A stretch of 64,000 nt of DNA from Mycobacterium senriense (GTDB taxonomy: Bacteria > Actinomycetota > Actinomycetes > Mycobacteriales > Mycobacteriaceae): assembly GCF_019668465.1 (NCBI RefSeq), contig NZ_AP024828.1:5518001-5582000 (forward strand), written 5' to 3'. The notes below the pieces were generated by a model. That model saw only the letters and a program-made list of their open reading frames with translations, did no database searches and was not told the DNA's origin. The translations under genes and the position numbers were made by a program. Below, one piece after another: positions 8,196 to 18,853 of the stretch. Every line of letters begins with the position of its first letter. The stretch's first letter is position 1.

Positions 8196-9635
8196 TCAGT
8201 CGGCCGAGAACTCGCGCAGCCGGCCGGCCAGCGACACCGGGACCCGGGCCCGGATGCGGGTGCCCTCGGCGTTGTGCTCCTCCTGCTGGACGCGCCCGTC
8301 GGCGTGCATGCGGGCCACCAGGTCGCCGCGGTGATACGGGATCACCACGTCGACGGCGGTGTCGGCCGGGACGGCGAGCTCGGCGATCCGGCGGCGCAGG
8401 GCGTCGATGCCGTCGCCGGTGCGCGCGGACACGAACATGGCGCCCGGCAGGGCGTGACGAAGCTTGGCCAGCGTCAGATCGCTTGCGGCGTCGACCTTGT
8501 TCACCACCACCAGCTCCGGCGGCGCGGCGCCGTCGTGGTGGGTCCGGTAGTCGGCGACGACTTCGGAGATGACCTGGCGGACCGCGTTGATCTGCGCCAG
8601 CGGGTTGACGTCGGAACCGTCGACGACGTGCACCAGCAGATCGGCGTCGACGACCTCTTCCAGCGTGGAGCGGAAGGCCTCGACCAGCTGGGTGGGCAGG
8701 TGCCGGACGAATCCGACGGTGTCGGTGAGCACGAACGGACGGCCGTCCTCGAACTCGGCGCGCCGGGTGGTGGGCTCCAGCGTGGCGAACAAGGCGTCCT
8801 GTACCAGCACCCCGGCACCGGTCAGCGCGTTGAGCAGGCTCGACTTGCCGGCGTTGGTATAGCCGACGATGGCGATCGCGGGAAGGTCGCTGTGCACCCG
8901 CCGGCTGCGCTGGGTGTCGCGGACCTGCTTCATGTCTTTGATCTCGCGGCGCAGCTTCGCCATCCGCTCGCGGATGCGCCGCCGGTCGGTCTCGATCTTG
9001 GTTTCACCCGGACCGCGCAGGCCCACGCCTCCCCCGCTGCCGCCGGCCCGGCCACCGGCCTGCCGGGACATCGATTCACCCCAGCCGCGCAGCCGCGGCA
9101 GCATGTATTCCATCTGGGCCAGCGCGACCTGCGCCTTGCCCTCCCGGCTGGTGGCGTGCTGGGCGAAGATGTCCAGGATCAGCGCGGTGCGGTCGATGAC
9201 CTTGACCTTGACGGCCTTTTCCAGGGCGGTCAGCTGCGCCGGGGACAGCTCACCGTCGCAGATGACGGTGTCGGCTCCGGTCGCCAGCACCACCTCCCGC
9301 AGTTCCTGCGCCTTGCCCGAGCCGATGTAGGTCGACGGATCGGGCTTGTCGCGGCGCTGGATCAGCCCTTCGAGCACCTCGGAGCCGGCGGTCTCGGCCA
9401 GGGCGGCCAGCTCGGCCATGCTGGCCTCGCTGTCCGCGGCGGTGCCGTCGGTCCACACACCCACCAGGACGACCCGCTCGAGCCGGAGCTGGCGGTATTC
9501 GACTTCGGAGATGTCGGTGAGTTCGGTCGACAGGCCGGCGACACGGCGCAGCGCCGACCGATCTTCGAGGGCGAGTTCGCCCGTGCTGGGCTCCGGGATT
9601 GCCGGAGCGTGATCACGAAATTCTGGTTCTGTCAT
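8196..9635 (-). CDS. hflX: Ribosome-associated GTPase HflX
   Basis: The 479-residue protein has the HflX N-terminal domain (KPDPSTYIGSGKAQEL), the Gly-rich linker with GLRGPGETKIETDRR, and the G domain with G1 GYTNAGKSS, G3 DTVGFV and G4 NKVD. HflX splits stalled or stressed ribosomes in a GTP-dependent way; in mycobacteria it is linked to hypoxia and macrolide response. The ATG at 9635 is taken as the start. An in-frame GTG 21 bases upstream is possible, and neither has a good ribosome binding site. It is followed by the fadE20 gene and preceded by dapF on the same strand. Confidence 0.92.
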   Translation of the reverse strand: MTEPEFRDHAPAIPEPSTGELALEDRSALRRVAGLSTELTDISEVEYRQLRLERVVLVGVWTDGTAADSEASMAELAALAETAGSEVLEGLIQRRDKPDPSTYIGSGKAQELREVVLATGADTVICDGELSPAQLTALEKAVKVKVIDRTALILDIFAQHATSREGKAQVALAQMEYMLPRLRGWGESMSRQAGGRAGGSGGGVGLRGPGETKIETDRRRIRERMAKLRREIKDMKQVRDTQRSRRVHSDLPAIAIVGYTNAGKSSLLNALTGAGVLVQDALFATLEPTTRRAEFEDGRPFVLTDTVGFVRHLPTQLVEAFRSTLEEVVDADLLVHVVDGSDVNPLAQINAVRQVISEVVADYRTHHDGAAPPELVVVNKVDAASDLTLAKLRHALPGAMFVSARTGDGIDALRRRIAELAVPADTAVDVVIPYHRGDLVARMHADGRVQQEEHNAEGTRIRARVPVSLAGRLREFSAD

Positions 9636-9681
9636 AGGCAATAAACGATGATGCACGCGAAAACGGCGTCGTGCACCTGAA

Positions 9682-10554
9682 TTAACGTTGCTGTGCGCGC
9701 CACCATTCCTCGCTGAGTTCTCCTTGGGCTACCAGTACGGACGGTCCTCGCAGGAAGCTGGTGGCGTCGGTGATGGTGACGACGACCTCGCCGCCGGGCA
9801 CGCGAACGGTCAGGGCGCCGGTGGTCGCACCGGCACTAGCCAGCGCGGCCACCGCGGCCGCGACGGTTCCGGTGCCACACGAGCGCGTCTCGCCGACTCC
9901 GCGCTCGTGCACGCGCATGTGCACCGTCCCGTCGGCCGGTGCGGTGACGATCTCGACGTTCACCCCGTCCGGAAACTGGGCGGCATCGAAGCTCACCGGC
10001 GCGGCCACGTCCAGCGCGGCCAGCGCGTCGGCCGTCAGTTGTGGGTCGACACAGGCCAGGTGCGGATTGCCCACGTCGACCGCCAGGCCGGAGAACCGCC
10101 GGCCGCCCACGACCGCGTCGCCGGGTCCCAGCGTGTTGCCCTTGCCCATGTCGACGCTGATGTCGGCGGTGGTCGCGTCGGCGCGATGCACCGCGACCGG
10201 CCGCGGACCGGCCAGCGATCCGACCACGAATTGGTCGCGGGATTCCAGGCCGCTGACGCGCAGGTAGTGCGCGAAGACCCGCACGCCGTTGCCGCACATC
10301 TGGGCGACGGACCCGTCGGCGTTGCGGTAGTCCATGTACCAGTCGTCGGGGCCCACGCCGTCGGGCACCCGTTCGAGCACGCCGGCCGCCAGCGCCGCGC
10401 TGGCGGTGGTGACCCGCAGCACCCCGTCGGCGCCCAGCCCGCGGCGCCGGTCGCACAGCGCGGCCACCCGTGCCTCGGTGAGGCTCAGCTCGGCCTGCGG
10501 GTCCGGCAGCACCACGAAGTCGTTCTGGGTGCCGTGGCCCTTGGCGAAGATCAT
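9682..10554 (-). CDS. dapF: Diaminopimelate epimerase DapF
   Basis: The 290-residue enzyme interconverts LL- and meso-diaminopimelate for lysine and peptidoglycan synthesis. Both catalytic cysteines are visible in their signatures, one in [15 protein letters not shown] and the other in [16 protein letters not shown]. The start codon ([13 protein letters not shown]) was chosen because GAGGAG lies eight bases upstream; a GTG nine bases earlier would be too close to it. The gene lies between miaA and hflX on the same strand, as in M. tuberculosis. Confidence 0.95.
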   Translation of the reverse strand: MIFAKGHGTQNDFVVLPDPQAELSLTEARVAALCDRRRGLGADGVLRVTTASAALAAGVLERVPDGVGPDDWYMDYRNADGSVAQMCGNGVRVFAHYLRVSGLESRDQFVVGSLAGPRPVAVHRADATTADISVDMGKGNTLGPGDAVVGGRRFSGLAVDVGNPHLACVDPQLTADALAALDVAAPVSFDAAQFPDGVNVEIVTAPADGTVHMRVHERGVGETRSCGTGTVAAAVAALASAGATTGALTVRVPGGEVVVTITDATSFLRGPSVLVAQGELSEEWWRAQQR

Positions 10555-10614
10555 GTGCGCCACTCCTCGATCCTGGCTGCGCCAACATCATCGTCGTCGG
10601 CGCGGATCACCTGT

Positions 10615-11586
10615 TCAGGGTACTTGGCGCCAGGCCCGCACGGTGGCGTCGACGACCGCGCCGCCCGCGGCCGGGGTCGCGGCGCCGACGTCGAGCCATT
10701 GCACCCGGTGATCTCGGCGGAACCAGGATCGCTGGCGCCGGACGTAGCGCCGGGTGCCGACGAAGGTCTGCTCGCGCGCGTCCCGCAGTTGATCGGCGCC
10801 CGGGCCCGCCGGACCGCTTTCGTCCAGCGCCGTCAGCACCTGCGCGTAGCCCAGCGCACGCGACGCGGTGACCCCGTCGCGCAGACCCCTGTCCAGCAGC
10901 GCGATCACCTCGCCGACCAGACCCATGTCGAACATGGCGTCGGTGCGCCGGGCCAGCCGCTCGTCAAGAAGCGTCGTGTCGCAGTCCAGTCCGACAATGG
11001 CGGTGTCCCATCTGGGGGCACCGATCCGCGGCGCGGAGGCCGCGAACGGCTGACCGGTCAGCTCGACGACTTCCAGGGCCCGCACCGTGCGCCGGGCGTC
11101 GGTGGGCAGGATGGACGCGGCCGCGGCGGGATCGCGGCGGGCCAGCTCGGCGTGCAGTTCGCCGACCCCGCACTCGGCGAGCCGCTGTTCCCAGCGCGCG
11201 CGCACCGTGGGATCGGTGGCCGGAAACGACCAGTCGTCGAGCAGCGACTGGATGTAGAGCATGGAGCCGCCCACGATGATCGGCACCGCGCCCCGGTCCG
11301 CGATCGCTTCGACGTCGGCCGCGGCGGCGCCCTGATAGCGCGCGACGGTCGCGGTCTCGGTGACGTCGAGGACGTCGAGCTGGTGATGCGGGATGCCGCG
11401 GCGGGCGCCGACGGGCAGCTTGGCGGTGCCGATATCCATGCCGCGGTAGAGCTGCATCGCGTCGGCGTTGACGATCTCGGCGCGGACGCCGAGCCGCTCG
11501 ACCCGTTCCGCGAAGTCGAGGGCCAACTGCGACTTGCCGGTGCCGGTGGGGCCGATGATCGCCAACGGGCGCACGGCGGCCGTCAC
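10615..11586 (-). CDS. miaA: tRNA dimethylallyltransferase MiaA
   Basis: The 323-residue enzyme transfers a dimethylallyl group to A37 of tRNAs that read UNN codons. The P-loop is [11 protein letters not shown] at about residues 10-20. The family motifs [31 protein letters not shown] and [14 protein letters not shown] are all present. The GTG at 11586 overlaps the stop of the upstream LigB-like gene as GTGA, which argues for translational coupling. miaB, acting on the same base of the same tRNAs, is encoded 5 kb away. Confidence 0.94.
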   Translation of the reverse strand: MTAAVRPLAIIGPTGTGKSQLALDFAERVERLGVRAEIVNADAMQLYRGMDIGTAKLPVGARRGIPHHQLDVLDVTETATVARYQGAAAADVEAIADRGAVPIIVGGSMLYIQSLLDDWSFPATDPTVRARWEQRLAECGVGELHAELARRDPAAAASILPTDARRTVRALEVVELTGQPFAASAPRIGAPRWDTAIVGLDCDTTLLDERLARRTDAMFDMGLVGEVIALLDRGLRDGVTASRALGYAQVLTALDESGPAGPGADQLRDAREQTFVGTRRYVRRQRSWFRRDHRVQWLDVGAATPAAGGAVVDATVRAWRQVP

Positions 11587-12275
11587 GGCTGCCAGGCACC
11601 GGCGAAGTAGCCCACCCCGTAGGGCGCTCCGCGGTACAGCTCCTTGGCCGATCGGGGCCCGGGCTCGGCCAGGCCGGCCAGCACCTGAAATGCGACTCGG
11701 CCGTGGATCTGCTGCGGCAGGCGGCGCAGCGCGGCGATGTCGCCGCCGGCCAGCGCGTCGTCCAAGGCCTGCTGGGCTTCGGCGTTGTCCGGGTCGTATC
11801 CGCCGGGGGCGGCCGGTGTCAGCGTGTTCGCGCCGTCGGCGACGACCAGCACCCCGACCGGCTCGGCCAGCCGGTCGATCTCGGCGCGCAGGTGTCTGCC
11901 CTGGGTCAGCGCGGTGTCGGCGTCGTGGTCGGCGCGGTAGACGCGGACCTGCGCGCTGGCGTGCGGCTGCGCCTGGCCGCGCACCCACCCGGCCAGCAGC
12001 GCGCAGATCGGCAGTGCCGCCGACGGGGCCGCCTCGTCGGCCTGCGGGGAGAGCCGGACGCGGACGTCCGCACCGAAGCCCGCGAAGGTGCCCACCGCGT
12101 CGGGACCCAGCACGTCGTCGTCGAGTCCCGCCCCGATCGCCACCCAGCGGTCCGGTAGCAGCGCGGCCGCGGCAAGCGTCGCCGCGGCCAGGTCGGCCAA
12201 TTCGGCGACGGCCGTCCCGGCGAGTTCGGGGACAAGGACCGGCGCCGACGGGACGATCGCAATGGCGCTCAGCAC
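11583..12275 (-). CDS. LigB/MEMO-like conserved protein (Rv2728c-like)
   Basis: The 230-residue Ala-rich protein resembles the class III extradiol dioxygenase subunit B (LigB) fold, with the N-terminal [18 protein letters not shown] followed by [25 protein letters not shown]. The metal ligands of true ring-cleaving enzymes are not clearly preserved, so catalysis is doubtful. It is coupled to miaA by a GTGA overlap. M. tuberculosis Rv2728c is its positional counterpart. No function is assigned. Confidence 0.75.
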   Translation of the reverse strand: MLSAIAIVPSAPVLVPELAGTAVAELADLAAATLAAAALLPDRWVAIGAGLDDDVLGPDAVGTFAGFGADVRVRLSPQADEAAPSAALPICALLAGWVRGQAQPHASAQVRVYRADHDADTALTQGRHLRAEIDRLAEPVGVLVVADGANTLTPAAPGGYDPDNAEAQQALDDALAGGDIAALRRLPQQIHGRVAFQVLAGLAEPGPRSAKELYRGAPYGVGYFAGAWQP

Positions 12276-12329
12276 GCCACCAAACTAACGCGGCGGCCCG
12301 GCACTAGTGCGGCGTGCCGGGATCTGACG

Positions 12330-13307
12330 TCACCGGCGGAAGCTGTCCGCCACGACCAGACGGTTACTGAAGGGACCGAAGTCGTTGTCTTCGGTCATCT
12401 CTCGGGTCTGGATTTCTCGCGGGGCACCACCTGACCCCCGCTCGGCCTGGTCGATGGTGGCCGCTTCGCCGCGCGCCAGCGCGATCGTCGCGATGATGAC
12501 CACGGCCACCGCCCCGATCAGCACGAACGCCCTAGGGCCGCTGGTGTTCATCGTCTCGCCCAGCACCAGAACCCCGAGCAGGCCGGCGACCACCGGCTTG
12601 GCCACCGTCATGGTCGGCAGCGACGCGGTCAGCCCGCCGGCGCGGAAAGCCGACTGCTGGAAGATCATCCCGGCGAGGGCCGCCAGCAGCCAGGGCACGA
12701 ACTCCGGCGACGTCAGCACGGCCATCGGCCCGTTCTCTGACATCTCGACGACGCCCTTGGTCAGCACCGCGAACAGCGCCAGCGAGGAACCCGCCACCAC
12801 CGCGAGCAGCACGGCCGAGAAGGGTCTGCCGGACCAGCGCCGCGCCGCCACCACGCAGGCCACCAGCAGCGGGATCATGACCATGGCGACGATGAGCCAG
12901 GTCTGCAGCAGCCCGCGCTGTTCCCCGGCCGTCGGGTCGCCGACGATGATGACGACCGCCAGCCCGGCGGCCAGGATGAGCGCCCACATCCACTCGCGGG
13001 CCTTCACCCGGTGACCGGCGAGCCGAGCGTAGATGGGCAGCGCGAACAGCAGCGCCGTGACCTGCAGCGAGGTCACCATGACGACCGAGCCCCACGCCAG
13101 GGCGGCGGCCTGCAGGCTGTAGTTGGTGATCGCGGCCAGGCCGCCCAGCCACCACCGGGTGTCCCGGAGCGACATGCGGAACAGCTCGAGGTGGCCGACC
13201 TGCTTGTCGGTGACCTCGTGCGCGGAGCGCTGCCGGACGACGTCGCCGACCGCCGATGCCAGCGCCGCGCACAAGGCTAGTAACGCTGCGACATCAACTT
13301 TCGACAT
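12330..13307 (-). CDS. DMT-type multi-spanning membrane protein, copy 1 (Rv2729c-like)
   Basis: The 325-residue protein has about nine to ten hydrophobic helices and the two-fold pattern of drug/metabolite transporters or the related magnesium-transporter-like family (VDVAALLALCAALASAVGDV at the N-terminus, LTASLPTMTVAKPVVAGLLGVLVLGE near the C-terminus). The last 45 residues form a polar cytoplasmic tail. The ATG at 13307 is preceded by GGAGGGG at good spacing. A paralogue follows immediately upstream on the same strand. The substrate is unknown. Confidence 0.85.
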   Translation of the reverse strand: MSKVDVAALLALCAALASAVGDVVRQRSAHEVTDKQVGHLELFRMSLRDTRWWLGGLAAITNYSLQAAALAWGSVVMVTSLQVTALLFALPIYARLAGHRVKAREWMWALILAAGLAVVIIVGDPTAGEQRGLLQTWLIVAMVMIPLLVACVVAARRWSGRPFSAVLLAVVAGSSLALFAVLTKGVVEMSENGPMAVLTSPEFVPWLLAALAGMIFQQSAFRAGGLTASLPTMTVAKPVVAGLLGVLVLGETMNTSGPRAFVLIGAVAVVIIATIALARGEAATIDQAERGSGGAPREIQTREMTEDNDFGPFSNRLVVADSFRR

Positions 13308-13544
13308 TTTCGACCCCTCCGCCTCACGACCGTTCGACCAAGCTTTCCCCGAGGCGCAGGCAAATACACGCACAATTTGCGTTCAGTTCAACTACAAATT
13401 TATGACGTTCCACACGTTGCTAACTGCGCCGCAGGTAACCGTTCAACTAGTACTTCAGCAATCTATGTAACGCGTGGGATAACTCTAAGAGAACTACACA
13501 GGCAGGGGCGCGCGACAACTAAGGCCGTTCGCTGCCAGCCCTTT

Positions 13545-14465
13545 TCACGCCTCGCCCGCCGCGCGCGATGGGATCAGCGTCACAACATCGCTTTGATGGT
13601 CCGGCGCGTCGTCGGCCGCGTTCAGGGATGCGGCCTCTCCGCGGGCCAGGGCGGTGGTCGCGACGACGACCACCACCACCGCGGCGACCAAGACGATGAC
13701 CGCGGGGCCCTTGGCGCCGAGCGTCTCACCGAGCACGGTGACGCCCAGCACCGAGGCGACCAGCGGCTCGGCCACCGTCATCGTCGGCAACGACGCGGTG
13801 AGCGCGCTGGCCCGAAACGCCGACTGCTGGAAGATCGTCCCCAGCACCGCGACCAGCAACCAGCCGTACAGTTCCGGGGCGCGCAGGAGGGCCCCCGGCC
13901 CGTCCGGCAGCACGTCGACGACCGCCTTGGTCAGCACAGCGAACAACGCCCACGACGACGCCGACACCAGCGCCAGCAGCACCGCGGCCAGCGGGCCCGA
14001 CCAGAGGCGCGCGCCCAGCACGCAGAACGCCATCGCCGGGCCGATCACCATCGCGACCACCGCCCAGGAATCCAGCGACGCCCGCTGGTAACCGGCGGCC
14101 GGCTCGCCGACGATGACGAAGACCGCCACCGCGCCCGCCAGCAGGACCGCCCACACCCACTCCCGCCGGCTCAATCGGTGCCTGGTCAGCCAGGCATACA
14201 CCGGCAGGGCGAAGAGCAGCGCGGTCACCTGCAGGGCCTGCACCAGCACCACCGAACCAAGGCTCAGCGCCACCGCCTGCAGCGTGAAGCTGGCCACCGC
14301 CGCGATCCCGCCCAGCCACCACCGGACGTCGCGCAACGACATTCGCAACAGCTCGAGGTGGCCCACCTGTTGGTCGGTGATCTCCTGCGCCGAGCGCTGC
14401 CGGATCACGTCGCCGACGCCCGACATCAGCGCGGCGATCACCGCGAGGAGCGCAGCAATATCCAC
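13545..14465 (-). CDS. DMT-type multi-spanning membrane protein, copy 2
   Basis: The 306-residue protein is a paralogue of the neighbouring copy, with matching blocks VGDVIRQRSAQEITDQQVGHLELLRMSLRD, LQVTALLFALPVY and LTASLPTMTVAEPLVASVLGVTVLGE. Together they are a tandem duplication. The first conventional start is a GTG at 14465, but it lies 15 bases from a good GGGAGG. The codon aligned with the ATG of copy 1 is ATC at 14472-14474, five bases from that GGGAGG, which would give IAKVDIAALLAV against MSKVDVAALLAL. Start-site use is therefore uncertain. Confidence 0.8.
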   Translation of the reverse strand: MDIAALLAVIAALMSGVGDVIRQRSAQEITDQQVGHLELLRMSLRDVRWWLGGIAAVASFTLQAVALSLGSVVLVQALQVTALLFALPVYAWLTRHRLSRREWVWAVLLAGAVAVFVIVGEPAAGYQRASLDSWAVVAMVIGPAMAFCVLGARLWSGPLAAVLLALVSASSWALFAVLTKAVVDVLPDGPGALLRAPELYGWLLVAVLGTIFQQSAFRASALTASLPTMTVAEPLVASVLGVTVLGETLGAKGPAVIVLVAAVVVVVVATTALARGEAASLNAADDAPDHQSDVVTLIPSRAAGEA

Positions 14466-14655
14466 CTTGGCGATGGTGACCTCCCATCGACGTGCGACCC
14501 CGACGAGAGCCGAAGATAACGCTCACCAGGGTTCGACGAACTCCGATGCGGTGACGCGATTAGCACGACGGTACCCGCCGACGCGGAGACGGCGCGGGGT
14601 GCCGCGCGGGCGCCGGGTTGGTCGGAATGGCAAGGTGGCGGCGCATGCCGGAGCA

Positions 14656-14760
14656 AGCTGCTTGAATACTGGTTAAGCAGCTGTTGGAAGAACCCTGCCC
14701 GGGGCATCCAGCAGAGGCAGGAGACGGTGCCGCTACGCGCGGCAGGCGCGCGGGGCACGG
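14656..14760 (+). other. Hairpin-rich leader upstream of the DUF349 gene
   Basis: Three consecutive potential stems lie in this intergenic stretch. AGCTGCTT pairs with AAGCAGCT around an 11-base loop (14656-14682). CCTGCC pairs with GGCAGG (14694-14721). GTGCC pairs with GGCAC (14727-14758). They end about 40 bases before the ATG at 14799. The first stem has no T tract. The stretch could be the structured 5' leader of the downstream gene, a small RNA, or the tail of a transcript. I do not recognise a known RNA family. Confidence 0.35.
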
Positions 14761-14798
14761 ACCGCGCGGAAGGGTTGTGAAAGGGTAGTGACGAGCGC

Positions 14799-16127
14799 AT
14801 GACGGCTGACGAGCCTCGCGACGATTCAGCTCGGCCCGCGCCGCGTCCGGGACCGCGGCCCGGTCCCCGGCCGACACCGCGGCCCCCCACCGCGCACCCG
14901 CTGGTGGTGCCGCCGCCCAGCAATCCGCACCGGTTCGGGCGCGTGGACGACGACGGCACGGTGTGGCTGATCAGCTCCGCCGGGGAGCGCATCGTCGGCT
15001 CCTGGCAGGCCGGCGATCGCGACGCGGCGTTCGCCCACTTTGGCCGGCGCTTCGACGACCTGGCCACCGAGGTCACCCTGATGGAGGAGCGCCTGACCTC
15101 CGGGTCCGGTGACGCGCGCAAGATCAAGGCGCACGCGGCCGAGCTGGCCGAGTCGCTGCCGACGGCGGCCGTGCTGGGCGATGTCGATGCGCTGGCGGGA
15201 CGCTTGACCACCATCGCCGAGCACGCCGAAGCGGCCGTCGCCGCGGAGCGCTCCCGGCGCGAGGAGCATCGCGCCGCCCAGACCGCCCGCAAGGAGGCGC
15301 TGGCCGCGGAGGCCGAGGAGTTGGCCGCCAACTCGACGCAGTGGAAGGCGGCCGGTGACAGGTTCCGCGCGATCCTCGACGAGTGGAAGACGATCAGCGG
15401 GGTGGACCGCAAGGTCGACGACGCGCTGTGGAAGCGCTACTCCGCGGCCCGGGAGGCCTTCAACCGGCGGCGGGGAGCGCACTTCGCGGAGCTGGACCGG
15501 GAGCGCTCGGGGATTCGCCAGGCCAAGGAACGGCTGTGCGAGCGGGCCGAAGCGCTGTCCGACTCGACCGACTGGGCCGCCACCAGCGCCGAATTCCGCA
15601 AGCTGCTCACCGAGTGGAAGACGGCCGGCCGGGCGACCCGGGAGGTCGACGACGCCCTGTGGCGGCGTTTCAAGGCGGCCCAGGACGTGTTCTTCGCCGC
15701 CCGCAACGCGGTGACGGCGGAGAAGGACGCGGAGTTCCGGGCCAACGCGACCGCCAAAGAGGCGCTGCTGGCCGAGGCGGAGAAGCTGGACACCAGCAAC
15801 CACGACGCCGCCCGCGCGGCGCTGCGCACGATCACCGACAAGTGGGACGCGATCGGCAAGGTTCCGCGGGAGCGGTCCGCCGAGTTGGAGCGCCGGCTGC
15901 GCGCGGTCGAGAAAAAAGTGCGCGACGCCGGCGACACGGGCTGGTCGGACCCGCAGGCGCAGGCCCGGGCCGAGCAGTTCCAGGCCCGCGCCGAGCAATA
16001 CGAACAGCAGGCGCAGAAGGCCGCGGCGGCGGGCCGCACCAAGGAAGCCGAAGAGGCCAAGGCCAACGCCGAGCAGTGGCGACAGTGGGCGCAGGCGGCC
16101 GTTGAGGCGCTGACCCGCAAGCCCTAG
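14799..16127 (+). CDS. DUF349 coiled-coil protein (Rv2731-like)
   Basis: The 442-residue protein has a Pro/Arg-rich N-terminus (about 1-45) and then repeats of the DUF349 helical unit. The recurring signature WK(T/A)...R+VDDALW+R(Y/F)KAA is visible three times (about residues 180-390). The Ala/Glu/Gln-rich C-terminal coiled coil follows. DUF349 proteins are long alpha-helical proteins; some bacterial members are linked to ribosome or RNA biology, and the role in mycobacteria is not established. The stop overlaps the end of the convergent membrane-protein gene by four bases. Confidence 0.85.
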   Translation: MTADEPRDDSARPAPRPGPRPGPRPTPRPPTAHPLVVPPPSNPHRFGRVDDDGTVWLISSAGERIVGSWQAGDRDAAFAHFGRRFDDLATEVTLMEERLTSGSGDARKIKAHAAELAESLPTAAVLGDVDALAGRLTTIAEHAEAAVAAERSRREEHRAAQTARKEALAAEAEELAANSTQWKAAGDRFRAILDEWKTISGVDRKVDDALWKRYSAAREAFNRRRGAHFAELDRERSGIRQAKERLCERAEALSDSTDWAATSAEFRKLLTEWKTAGRATREVDDALWRRFKAAQDVFFAARNAVTAEKDAEFRANATAKEALLAEAEKLDTSNHDAARAALRTITDKWDAIGKVPRERSAELERRLRAVEKKVRDAGDTGWSDPQAQARAEQFQARAEQYEQQAQKAAAAGRTKEAEEAKANAEQWRQWAQAAVEALTRKP

Positions 16128-16762
16128 CGCCCGTCAGACCCCGTTGTCCCTGGGTCGTCGCGGGTCTCCGCGGTGGTGGGCGTGGCCGGATCGTCCAGGC
16201 TGTCCAGCAGGGTGACCGACTGCTGCGCCGCCGCGACGCGGCGCCGCTGCTCCTCGGCGGCAAGCTGCACGATGGTGCGCGACCAGACCACGCGGGCCCA
16301 GTGGTAGGTGAGCACCAGCACGGTGAGCCAGGCGATGATCAGGCCCCAGCCCGGCCCCGGGTGCCCCGCGGCCACGGTCTGACGCGACCAGATCGCCAGC
16401 ATGCCCGCGGCGCCCGCGATGGCCGTGCCCGCCAACGCAACCCAGGCCAGCGCCCAGCGCCGCGTCACCAGCGCCAGCATCGAGAAGCCCACACCGAACA
16501 CCAGCGCCAGCCAGGCGAACACCCGCGACGGCAGGCCGACGGCGGCCGCGCCGGCACCGTGGCTGCCGAACAACACGTCCCAGCCGCGCACGTCACCGGT
16601 GTGCGGCAAAACGAACGACGCCAGCAGCACGAACACCAGGATCGACACGAAGAAGGCCCGCGGGCCGGGGTCGATTCCGCGGGCCACACGGCGTTCGGCG
16701 GCCTCGATCTCGCTCCGCAGGGCGCCGAGTTGTACGTCGTCGTTGTTCGTCTCTTTTTTCAC
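16124..16762 (-). CDS. Four-helix membrane protein (Rv2732c-like)
   Basis: The 212-residue product has a charged N-terminal helix ([27 protein letters not shown]), four hydrophobic segments (about 40-60, 80-100, 105-128 and 140-160) and a polar Asp/Thr-rich tail. The GTG at 16762 overlaps the miaB stop as GTGA; an ATG nine bases earlier is an alternative. It is probably co-transcribed with miaB, as in M. tuberculosis. The function is unknown. Confidence 0.8.
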   Translation of the reverse strand: MKKETNNDDVQLGALRSEIEAAERRVARGIDPGPRAFFVSILVFVLLASFVLPHTGDVRGWDVLFGSHGAGAAAVGLPSRVFAWLALVFGVGFSMLALVTRRWALAWVALAGTAIAGAAGMLAIWSRQTVAAGHPGPGWGLIIAWLTVLVLTYHWARVVWSRTIVQLAAEEQRRRVAAAQQSVTLLDSLDDPATPTTAETRDDPGTTGSDGR

Positions 16763-18279
16763 AGCGCACATCCAAGGGGTTCGGCCGGGCCGGCGGGCGG
16801 CCCGACGGCGGGCATGCCAAGGCCGATACCGCGAGGGCGCTGCCCGGCGGCCTGCGCGTCACCCGCCCGGGTGCGGCGATGCGTGACGACGCCCGCGTCG
16901 GCGATGAGGTGGTGGGGTGCGGCCCCGGTGATCACCGTGGTGATGATGTCGCCGGGCCTGACGTCCCCGGGGGTGTCGACGGCAAAGTGCACCAGCCGGC
17001 CGTCCCGGGCCCGCCCGGTCATGCGGGCGGTGCGGCTGTCCTTGCGCCCTTCGCCGGTGGCGACCAACAATTCGACGGTCTGGCCGATCAGGGCCCGGTT
17101 GCCCTCCAGCGAGATCCCCTCCTGCAGCTCGATCAGCCGGTCATAGCGTTCCTGCACAACGGCTTTCGGGATCTGCCCGTCGAGCTCAGCGGCCGGGGTA
17201 CCGGGCCGCTTGGAGTACTGGAAGGTGAACGCGGCCGAGAACCGGGCCTGGCGTACCACGTCCAGCGTGGCGGCGAAGTCCTCTTCGGTCTCACCGGGGA
17301 ACCCGACGATCAGGTCGGTGGTGATCGCGGCGTGCGGCATGGCGGTCCGGACGCGGTCGATGATCCCGAGGTAGCGCTCGGCGCGGTAGGACCGTCGCAT
17401 CGCGCGCAGCACCCGGTCGGACCCGGACTGCAGCGGCATGTGCAGGGCGGGGCAGACATTCGGCGTCTGCGCCATGGCCTCGATGACGTCGTCGGTGAAT
17501 TCCGCCGGATGCGGCGAGGTGAACCGCACCCGCTCCAGGCCGTCGATGTCGCCGCAGGCTCGCAGCAGGCGGGCGAAGGCGCCGCGGTCGCGGGGCAGGG
17601 CCGGGTCGGCGAAGGACACCCCGTAGGCGTTGACGTTCTGCCCGAGCAGCGTGACCTCGAGCACGCCGTCGTCGGCCAGCGAGGCGACCTCGGCCAGGAT
17701 GTCGTCGGGGCTGCGGTCGACCTCTTTGCCGCGCAGCGACGGGACGATGCAGAACGTGCAGCTGTTGTTGCACCCGACTGAGATGGAAACCCAAGCGGCG
17801 TAAGCGGATTCGCGTGCGCTGGGCAGCGACGACGGAAACTCCTGCAGCGCCTCGGCGATTTCCACCTGGGCGACCTTGTTGTGCCGGGCGCGCTCCAGCA
17901 GCGTGGGCAGCGACCCGATGTTGTGGGTGCCGAAGATGACGTCGACCCAGGGCGCCTTGTGCAGCAACGCGTCCCGGTCCTTTTGGGCCAGGCAACCGCC
18001 GACGGCGATCTGCATCTCGGGATTGCCGCGCTTGCGCGGCGCGAGGTGGCTGAGGTTGCCGTACAGCTTGTTGTCGGCGTTCTCGCGCACGGCGCAGGTG
18101 TTGAACACCACCACGTCGGCGTCGGCGCCCTCGGGCGCACGCCGGTACCCGGCCGCTTCCAGCAGACCCGCCAACCGCTCCGAGTCGTGGACGTTCATCT
18201 GGCAGCCGTAGGTGCGGACCTGGTAGGTGCGCGCCGGCGCGGTGTCCGCCGCCACGGTCTCTCGCACCATCGAAGTCAC
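16759..18279 (-). CDS. miaB: tRNA methylthiotransferase MiaB
   Basis: The radical SAM enzyme adds a methylthio group to isopentenyl-A37 of tRNA, the base prepared by MiaA. The N-terminal domain holds three conserved cysteines (TYGCQMN, NTCAVRE, VGGCLAQ) for the auxiliary cluster. The radical SAM cluster motif is [13 protein letters not shown] domain is near the end ([12 protein letters not shown]). The C-terminus extends about 45 residues beyond the TRAM domain as a low-complexity tail. The GTG at 18279 is taken as the start; an ATG nine bases further in is equally possible. The product is 506 residues, in the family range. Confidence 0.92.
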   Translation of the reverse strand: MTSMVRETVAADTAPARTYQVRTYGCQMNVHDSERLAGLLEAAGYRRAPEGADADVVVFNTCAVRENADNKLYGNLSHLAPRKRGNPEMQIAVGGCLAQKDRDALLHKAPWVDVIFGTHNIGSLPTLLERARHNKVAQVEIAEALQEFPSSLPSARESAYAAWVSISVGCNNSCTFCIVPSLRGKEVDRSPDDILAEVASLADDGVLEVTLLGQNVNAYGVSFADPALPRDRGAFARLLRACGDIDGLERVRFTSPHPAEFTDDVIEAMAQTPNVCPALHMPLQSGSDRVLRAMRRSYRAERYLGIIDRVRTAMPHAAITTDLIVGFPGETEEDFAATLDVVRQARFSAAFTFQYSKRPGTPAAELDGQIPKAVVQERYDRLIELQEGISLEGNRALIGQTVELLVATGEGRKDSRTARMTGRARDGRLVHFAVDTPGDVRPGDIITTVITGAAPHHLIADAGVVTHRRTRAGDAQAAGQRPRGIGLGMPAVGPPAGPAEPLGCAL

Positions 18280-18331
18280 GGGGCCATGGTACGGCGACCG
18301 GTCGGCGCGTGAGAAACCGCACGTCACCGGC

Positions 18332-18853
18332 CTAGACCCGGCGGCGCTCCCGCTCGGCGGCCAACTCGGCGAACACCACCTCGCACGCCATGTTCTGGCT
18401 GTAACCCCGCCGCGCCAGCATCCCCACCAGCCTGCGGGTCACCCGCGCGTCGTCGTCGTTCAGCGTCTCGCGGCGCAGCTTGGACCGGACCAACTGTTCC
18501 GCCCGGTCCCGCTCGGCGCCGGCGTCGATCCCGGCCAGCGCCGCGGTGATCACGTCGTTGTCGACACCCTTGGTGTGCAGCTCGGCGGCCAAGGCGCGCT
18601 TGCTTTTCCCGGCGTGCGCCCGGCGGGACTGCACCCACTGCTGGGCGAAGTCGGCGTCGTCGATCAGGCCGACGGCGTCCAGCCGGTCGAGCACCCGTTC
18701 GCTGACGTCGTCGGGATAGCCGCGTTTGGCCAGCCGGCCGTGCAGCTCGGCCCGGGTGCGCGCTCTCGCGGTGAGCAGGCGCAGGCACAGCGCCCGTGCC
18801 TGCTCTTCGCGGGAGGGCTCAGAAGTCGACGGGGGCGGGCAGGACGTCGTCAT
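18332..18853 (-). CDS. recX: RecA-regulating protein RecX
   Basis: The 173-residue helical protein has the RecX repeats [37 protein letters not shown] and [23 protein letters not shown]. RecX caps and inhibits RecA filaments. Its start lies inside the end of recA, overlapping by 35 bases, so the two are translationally linked and share the DNA-damage promoters upstream of recA. Confidence 0.93.
   Translation of the reverse strand: MTTSCPPPSTSEPSREEQARALCLRLLTARARTRAELHGRLAKRGYPDDVSERVLDRLDAVGLIDDADFAQQWVQSRRAHAGKSKRALAAELHTKGVDNDVITAALAGIDAGAERDRAEQLVRSKLRRETLNDDDARVTRRLVGMLARRGYSQNMACEVVFAELAAERERRRV

Noticed and set aside
9688..11610. 640-codon plus-strand frame across dapF and miaA
   Set aside because: Both minus-strand genes have all catalytic motifs; the antisense frame is a composition artefact.
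13368..13382. ACGCA-N5-TGCGT inverted repeat between the two DMT genes as an operator
   Set aside because: Five-base arms are expected often by chance, and no relation to a known regulator is seen.
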